Shown here: one piece after another, positions 13,067-17,295 of the stretch
Position numbering within the stretch: position 1 is the first letter of the stretch
Layout of the letters: every line of letters begins with the position of its first letter
DNA from: Planctomycetes bacterium RIFCSPHIGHO2_12_FULL_52_36
GTDB lineage: Bacteria; Planctomycetota; Brocadiia; Brocadiales; Bathyanammoxibiaceae
Direction of reading: 5' to 3'
Assembly: GCA_001828545.1 (NCBI GenBank)
Contig: MHYW01000137.1
Location: forward strand, 5,023-22,317
DNA length: 17,295 nucleotides
Program-made: the position numbers and the translations under genes
Notes under the pieces: model-generated
Database searches by the model: none
Seen by the model: only the letters and a program-made list of their open reading frames with translations
What the model was told of the DNA's origin: nothing

Positions 13067-14341
13067 TTGAAGTTAGTGTATAAAATGGGAATTACCCTGG
13101 GGGTGGTGGTCTTTCTGGTGGCGGGCCTGGGGATAGCGGGGGGGTTCTCCATTCTATGGATGAGACGGAACGCGGCCGAACTGGAAAAGGTTAACAAATA
13201 TTCCGCCATGATAGAAGACCTCAGGGCAAAGACCCGTCAATGGGCGACCTCCGCAGAATCCGTCCTTACTGGGGAAGGGAGTAAGGACTTCTTTCACTTC
13301 AGTACCCTGCTACTAGAAGAAAGGCTCTCTTCCCTCCTGAACCAGCCTATCCCTGGAGATGAATTGAAGCTGGTAGAGGTCATCTCCTCCCATTTTTACA
13401 AGGCTAGACCCCTATTAGAGGGATTATTAGCGAAGGGAGAAAATCCCCAAAAGAATGCAGAGGTAATAGCTAAGGTAGACCAATACGTTAGGGAGATTTC
13501 AAGGAACGTAGAGGTACTCGTAAACAGCCACAGGATTTATACAGAAAGGGTCACGGCCAGGGTAAACAGGACGGAGGACATCGGCAAATGTGTCTCTCTA
13601 GCCGTCCCTTCCACGACTATCCTCCTGTCCATTCTTTTGGTATTGACCATGGGACGCACCGTCATCAACTCCGTGGGGACGCTGGTCTCGGCTACCAGGA
13701 CTATGGCAGGAGGGGACCTGAGCAAACCGATAGGGTTAAAGACAGGCGATGAATTTGGGGAGATTGCCAATGCCTTTGAGGAGATGCGGAAAGAGCTAAG
13801 GCAAAAAGAGCAAAAGCTTGAACAACTGAGCATTACAGACGCCCTCACAGGGTTGTTCAACCGACGCTACATGAGCGTCAAACTAGAGGAGGAAATAGCC
13901 AGGGCAAAACGTTTCCACCACCTCCTCTCCGTAGTCTTCATTGATATAGACAGCTTCAAGAAATACAACGACCGCTACGGGCACCTGGAGGGAGACAAGG
14001 TCTTAAAGGGCCTGGCCGTGGCTGTCTTAAACAATATAAGAGATAAGATTGACACCGCCTGCCGATATGGAGGGGAGGAATTCCTTTTAATTGTCCCGGA
14101 GAGCAGTACCCTCCAGGCCCTGACCGTGTCCGAAAGGATACTCCAGGGTTTTAGCTCAAAGCCTTTCCTCCCTAAGGACCCTGCGGGAGGGGAGGACCCT
14201 GGATCAGTTCACGTCACCTTCAGCGCTGGAGTGGCCACCCTCAAGGACCATGATGACGATAGCGAGAAATTACTCCATAGGGCTGACCAGGCCATGTTCC
14301 AGGCCAAATCCCAGGGGAGAAACAGGATAGTGACTGTGTAG
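13067..14341 (+). CDS. membrane-bound HAMP-GGDEF diguanylate cyclase
   Basis: 424 residues; start TTG at 13067 with a strong GGGAGGAG 6 nt upstream, preferred over ATG 13085, which lacks one. Membrane segments at about 9-31 and 177-196 bracket a helical periplasmic sensor region; a HAMP domain follows (197-250), then the GGDEF domain from about 255 (ITDALTGLFNRRYM). The active-site loop is RYGGEEF (333-339), with FIDIDSFKKYND upstream for metal and GTP binding. It should make cyclic di-GMP in response to a periplasmic signal. The inhibitory RxxD site is not canonical: the sequence before the loop is RDKID, with R325 one residue too far. The stop TAG opens a GTAGGGCAC segment. It stands alone, convergent with xerD. 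Confidence 0.92.
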   Translation: MKLVYKMGITLGVVVFLVAGLGIAGGFSILWMRRNAAELEKVNKYSAMIEDLRAKTRQWATSAESVLTGEGSKDFFHFSTLLLEERLSSLLNQPIPGDELKLVEVISSHFYKARPLLEGLLAKGENPQKNAEVIAKVDQYVREISRNVEVLVNSHRIYTERVTARVNRTEDIGKCVSLAVPSTTILLSILLVLTMGRTVINSVGTLVSATRTMAGGDLSKPIGLKTGDEFGEIANAFEEMRKELRQKEQKLEQLSITDALTGLFNRRYMSVKLEEEIARAKRFHHLLSVVFIDIDSFKKYNDRYGHLEGDKVLKGLAVAVLNNIRDKIDTACRYGGEEFLLIVPESSTLQALTVSERILQGFSSKPFLPKDPAGGEDPGSVHVTFSAGVATLKDHDDDSEKLLHRADQAMFQAKSQGRNRIVTV

Positions 14342-14386
14342 GGCACTGCCCGCCCAAAACGCTTGTCCTTCTCCGCCTCAGGCGGA
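14338..14386. repeat. GTAGGGCA segment and TCCGCCTCAGGCGGA between convergent genes
   Basis: GTAGGGCACTGCCC (14338-14351, short stem GGGCA/TGCCC) overlaps the GGDEF stop codon; TCCGCCTCAGGCGGA (14372-14386) follows. It may terminate both the GGDEF and xerD transcripts, although no clear T-run is present. Confidence 0.5.
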
Positions 14387-14426
14387 AAGCCTTCTTCAGA
14401 GGTCCCAAATAGTGTCCTTTCAAGGT

Positions 14427-15428
14427 CTAACCCCTCGGGTGAAATTGTTTATGTATGGTCTTCAGGTGCTGGCGGTCTATATGGGTATAGATCTGGGTGG
14501 TGGCGATGGAGGCGTGGCCTAGCATCTCCTGGACGCTCCTGAGGTCAGCCCCCCTTTCCAGGAGGTGGGTGGCAAAGGAATGCCTCAGGGCATGGGGGGA
14601 GATGGCCTTTATACCAGCCCTCCTTGCGTAGGTCTTGACTATACGCCAGACGTCCTCACGCCTGAGCGGGTAACCCAGCCTGCTCAAGAACACTGTACCG
14701 TCCCAATCTACTTTGTCAGGAGCGGCCCTCGTCACTTGAACCTTTGAACCTTTGGACTTTTGACCCCTTGAACCCTTTCCGCCTGAGGCGGATTGAACCC
14801 TTGAACTCTTGTTGGGGTTGGTCGCAGGGCCACCCAGATGAGGTCTTGCTTCTGATAGATACCTCTTCAGGGACTCCTGGGCCTGGGACCCAATGGGAAC
14901 TATCCTCTCCTTATTTCCTTTGCCCTTACAGCGGAGGTATCCGGCCTCCAGGTCCACGTCTTTTAACCTCAGGGTGGTCACCTCTGAGGCCCTGGCCCCT
15001 GTAGCATAGAGTACCTCCAGCAGGGCCTTATTCCTCAACCCCAGAGGGGCGGGGGAAGGAGATACGCTAAGGAGCTTTTCCACCTCTTTCCAGTGGAGCA
15101 CCCCAGGCAGACGCTTCCACAGCTTTGGCGAATCCACCACTGCAAGTGAGTCCTTCTGGTGTTTCCCTTCCAGTACCAGGTACTTATAGAATTGTTTAAT
15201 AGCCACCAGGTTCCGGCAGATGCTGTTTACGCTCAGACCGCCCTCCTTTTCGGAGGACATGAAGGTGTTCAGGTGTTCGGGTTGGACGTCCTTGGGGCGG
15301 CGGAGACCCCAGGTCTCCATGAAGGCAGAAAATTTTGTCAGGTCGTTCCTGTAGGCCAGGATGGTATTTTTTGAGAGGCCGCATTCCAGGGAAAGGTAGT
15401 CTAAAAAGGACTGTATCAGTTCTTCCAT
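14427..15428 (-). CDS. xerD: XerD-type site-specific tyrosine recombinase
   Basis: 333 residues. The N-terminal SAM-like core-binding domain (1-90) is followed by the catalytic domain with R146 (ATGARASEV), K170 (GKGNKER), H279 and R282 (SPHALRHSF), H305 (LGHAS) and the nucleophile Y314 (TTQIYTH). The C-terminal KQFHPRG is typical. Xer proteins act at dif to resolve chromosome dimers. Length exceeds the usual 295-300 by about 35: residues about 203-232 form a Ser/Gly/Lys-rich insert encoded by 8-bp TTGAACCC repeats around TCCGCCTGAGGCGGA. It lies between the catalytic Lys region and the box II strand, probably a surface loop. xerC and xerD are hard to separate by sequence. It follows glyS by 40 bp. 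All catalytic residues remain, so activity is plausible. Confidence 0.92.
   Translation of the reverse strand: MEELIQSFLDYLSLECGLSKNTILAYRNDLTKFSAFMETWGLRRPKDVQPEHLNTFMSSEKEGGLSVNSICRNLVAIKQFYKYLVLEGKHQKDSLAVVDSPKLWKRLPGVLHWKEVEKLLSVSPSPAPLGLRNKALLEVLYATGARASEVTTLRLKDVDLEAGYLRCKGKGNKERIVPIGSQAQESLKRYLSEARPHLGGPATNPNKSSRVQSASGGKGSRGQKSKGSKVQVTRAAPDKVDWDGTVFLSRLGYPLRREDVWRIVKTYARRAGIKAISPHALRHSFATHLLERGADLRSVQEMLGHASIATTQIYTHIDRQHLKTIHKQFHPRG
14735..14815. repeat. 8-bp TTGAACCC tandem array with central palindrome inside xerD
   Basis: Units such as TTGAACCT, TTGAACCT, TTGGACTT, TTGACCCC and TTGAACCC, then TCCGCCTGAGGCGGA (14778-14792), then TTGAACCC and TTGAACTC. Both the octamers and the palindrome are in frame in xerD. 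It shares about 43 of 50 bases with the element in the M20 gene. Confidence 0.85.
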
Positions 15429-15440
15429 GTTGTTTCCGGT

Positions 15441-15467
15441 GTAGGGGCACGGCGTGCCGTGCCCTAC
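15441..15467. repeat. GTAGGGGC hairpin between glyS and xerD
   Basis: Arms GTAGGGGCACGGC and GCCGTGCCCTAC pair with a single bulged G. It fills most of the 40-bp gap, 1 nt after the glyS stop and 12 nt before the xerD ATG, so it may influence xerD translation. Confidence 0.75.
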
Positions 15468-15468
15468 C

Positions 15469-17295
15469 TTATTTCTCTCCGTCTCCAGGGGGTACTATCT
15501 GTGCCAGATCGGCTATCCTTGTGGAGTAGAGTTCATTTATGTTCTTCAGGAGGAGGAGGCGGTTGTTCCTCAGCCTCTGGTCTTCTACGTTCACGAAGAC
15601 CTTATCAAAAAAGGTATGTACGGCCTGGGCAAATGAGGTGTAATATTCCATAGAGGCCTCTTCGTATTGCTCCTTATCTATAAGGGATAATATCTTGTCC
15701 CTGTATCTTTGATAAAGCCCCCAGAGTTCTCGCTCCTCTTTTTCCTGCAGGAGTGCCTCTTCCACCTCCCCGGTGGTTGCGGCCTTCTTGCCTATGTTAA
15801 AGGTCCTCTCTACCACTGTAACCAGTCCTTGCCACTCGTGGGTCTGAGAGAGGCGGGAAATGACCTCTAGCCTCCTGGAGAAGTCGGCTATATTGCCAAA
15901 GCCTGCCGCCAGCACGGCATTAATGATGTCGTAACGGTATCCCCTCTCCAGGAAGGTCTGGTAGAGTCTATCCCTGAAGAATTCCAGGAGTTCCTGGAGT
16001 GTGGTACCCCTGCCTGGGAAATTCTCCAGGGCGGCCGCCAGGGAGTCTTTCAGAGAGAGGTTAAGGTTTTTATCTTCCAGGATGCGGATAATGCCCTGGG
16101 CCTGACGCCTCAGGGCATAAGGGTCTTGCGAGCCTGTGGGCACGAGGCCGATGGAGAAACAACCACAAAGGGCGTCAAACTTGTCGGCAAGGCTCAGTAT
16201 CGCACCCAACTGGGTCTCCGGCAGCCTATCGCCTGCAAAGCGGGGAAGGTAGTGTTCCAGGATGGCCCTGGCCACCTCCTCTCTTTCCCCCTCTTCCCTG
16301 GCGTAGTGGTAGCCCATCACCCCTTGAAGTTTTGGGAACTCCCCCACCATCTGGGTCAGTAGGTCGGCCTTACACAGCCTGGCGGACCTATGGAGGGTCT
16401 CTCTTTCGGCAGGCCCCAGTCCCAGCCTCAGGGCCAGGTAACCTGATAGACGGTCTACCCTCTCTACCCTCTCCCAATAGCTCCCCAGCTTCTCGTGGAA
16501 GACCACCTCCTTGAGCCCCTCCAATCTCTTCCAGAGAGAGACCTTACGGTCTTCCTCCCAGAAGAACTTGGCGTCTGCCAGCCTCGCCTTTAGCACCCGC
16601 TCATTCCCCTCTATGCAAGAGGCTGACTCCCGAGGCCCTCTGTTGGTTACCACCACGAACCTGGGCAGTAGCCTCCCCTGGGCATCCTCTACAGGGAAAT
16701 ACCTCTGGTGTTCCTTCATTACTGTCTCTACTACCTCCTGGGGGACCCTCAAGAACTCCTCCGGAAAGGTGCACTCTACGGCACACGGGTACTCCACCAG
16801 GAAGGTTACCTCCTCCAAAAGTTCCTCCTCCTTTAGTTGGGAGCCGTGCTGTGCAAGTATATTGGTAATGCCTTCCCTGAGGAGGGCCTTCCGTTCCTCT
16901 ATGTCCACCAGGACCTTTTCCTTCCTGAGGGTTGTCTTGTACGTATCCAAATCTGCCCTTTTTATTGAAAGACCCTTCCCTGAGAGGAAGGGATGGCCAA
17001 AGGTGGTCCTCCCACTGGTTATGCCGTTAAGCTCCAGAGGGATTACTCCCTGGTCTAGCAGGGACACTATCCAGCGTATGGGGCGGGCAAAGAGGAGGCC
17101 AGACCCCTTCCACTTCATCTTTTTTGGGAAACCCAGGGAACGGACCATCGTAGTCAAGAGGATAGGAAGGAGCCTCATGGTCTCCTCCCCTGCGTGGGTC
17201 CTGATGGCAAAGACGTAGTCCCCCTTCGGGGTCTCTTTTATCTTTAGTCCGTTGGGTTCTACCCCCTGGGCCTTCGCAAAACCCAATGCGGCCTT
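15469..17295 (-). CDS. glyS: glycyl-tRNA synthetase beta subunit (5' end outside window)
   Basis: 608 residues in frame to the right edge, where the frame is still open (KAALGFAKAQGV); the TTG at 17286 is an internal codon, not the start. The full protein is usually about 690 residues, so some 70-90 N-terminal residues are missing. Family features include RPIRWIVSLL, GHPFLS, YFPVEDAQGRLLPRFVVVTN, EGNERVLKARLADAKFFWEEDRK and LQGVMGYHYAREEGE. The C-terminal anticodon-binding DALR-like region contains FFDKVFVNVED (about 573-583). The alpha subunit GlyQ should be encoded elsewhere, probably just upstream outside the window. Together they charge tRNA-Gly in the cytoplasm. It ends TAA at 15469 and is followed by a hairpin and xerD on the same strand. 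Confidence 0.95.
   Translation of the reverse strand, partial: KAALGFAKAQGVEPNGLKIKETPKGDYVFAIRTHAGEETMRLLPILLTTMVRSLGFPKKMKWKGSGLLFARPIRWIVSLLDQGVIPLELNGITSGRTTFGHPFLSGKGLSIKRADLDTYKTTLRKEKVLVDIEERKALLREGITNILAQHGSQLKEEELLEEVTFLVEYPCAVECTFPEEFLRVPQEVVETVMKEHQRYFPVEDAQGRLLPRFVVVTNRGPRESASCIEGNERVLKARLADAKFFWEEDRKVSLWKRLEGLKEVVFHEKLGSYWERVERVDRLSGYLALRLGLGPAERETLHRSARLCKADLLTQMVGEFPKLQGVMGYHYAREEGEREEVARAILEHYLPRFAGDRLPETQLGAILSLADKFDALCGCFSIGLVPTGSQDPYALRRQAQGIIRILEDKNLNLSLKDSLAAALENFPGRGTTLQELLEFFRDRLYQTFLERGYRYDIINAVLAAGFGNIADFSRRLEVISRLSQTHEWQGLVTVVERTFNIGKKAATTGEVEEALLQEKEERELWGLYQRYRDKILSLIDKEQYEEASMEYYTSFAQAVHTFFDKVFVNVEDQRLRNNRLLLLKNINELYSTRIADLAQIVPPGDGEK

Noticed and set aside
14427..15428. 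Integron or phage integrase
   Set aside because: Length, C-terminal KQFHPRG and lack of any mobile-element context or attachment site favour a housekeeping Xer recombinase next to glyS.
16511..17218. 235-residue plus-strand frame opposite glyS
   Set aside because: Its length comes from the antisense of a GC-rich conserved gene; composition is Ser/Arg-rich and no motif is recognisable.
1..17295. tRNA or rRNA genes
   Set aside because: I saw no cloverleaf with a GGTTCGAATCC-like arm or rRNA-like conserved block on either strand; a covariance search was not possible here.

Overview
The window looks like a chromosomal segment of an uncultivated, probably anaerobic, diderm bacterium. The outer-membrane polysaccharide exporter with its tyrosine-kinase co-polymerase, the RseC-like protein, the 4Fe-4S ferredoxin, the bacterial two-subunit glycyl-tRNA synthetase (beta chain) and the TldD/TldE pair fit such a cell. 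I cannot place it more finely; Planctomycetota (Brocadiales-like), Nitrospirota or a deltaproteobacterial lineage are guesses.

Layout. From 1 to 6483 everything reads on the minus strand. Read in the direction of transcription it starts with a 52-residue protein that has a Tat-like signal (6483-6325). Then come a radical SAM enzyme, a PqqD-like protein, an HPr-kinase-like ATPase and a family-5 nucleotidyltransferase, tightly packed and in part overlapping. A promoter-like gap follows, then a Wza-type export protein and a Wzc-type kinase that runs off the left edge. TldD and TldE (6730-9743) are transcribed divergently from the small-protein operon. Next are a strong terminator, a ferredoxin behind a near-perfect sigma-70 promoter, a small rpmH (bL34) on the minus strand, an HU-type DNA-binding protein, an RseC-like membrane protein, an M20 deacylase/peptidase and a GGDEF diguanylate cyclase. 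XerD-type recombinase and glyS (truncated by the right edge) lie on the minus strand.

How they may work together. The small protein, radical SAM enzyme, PqqD, HprK-like kinase and nucleotidyltransferase look like a peptide-modification cassette placed beside polysaccharide export genes, with the TldDE protease (known elsewhere for trimming modified peptides) divergent to it. This is the best candidate for an undescribed system; its product and substrate are not evident from sequence.

The second striking layer is repetitive DNA. A GTAGGG-headed hairpin family lies in intergenic gaps; four copies or relatives supply the TAG stop codon of the preceding gene, and one perfect 28-bp copy is read through in frame inside the nucleotidyltransferase. 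A 15-bp palindrome TCCGCCTNAGGCGGA occurs four times between 11.9 and 14.8 kb, twice inside genes (M20 and xerD) within the same roughly 50-bp element, read in two different frames. Heptamer arrays of GCTGACT type sit directly before tldD and between rpmH and the HU gene.
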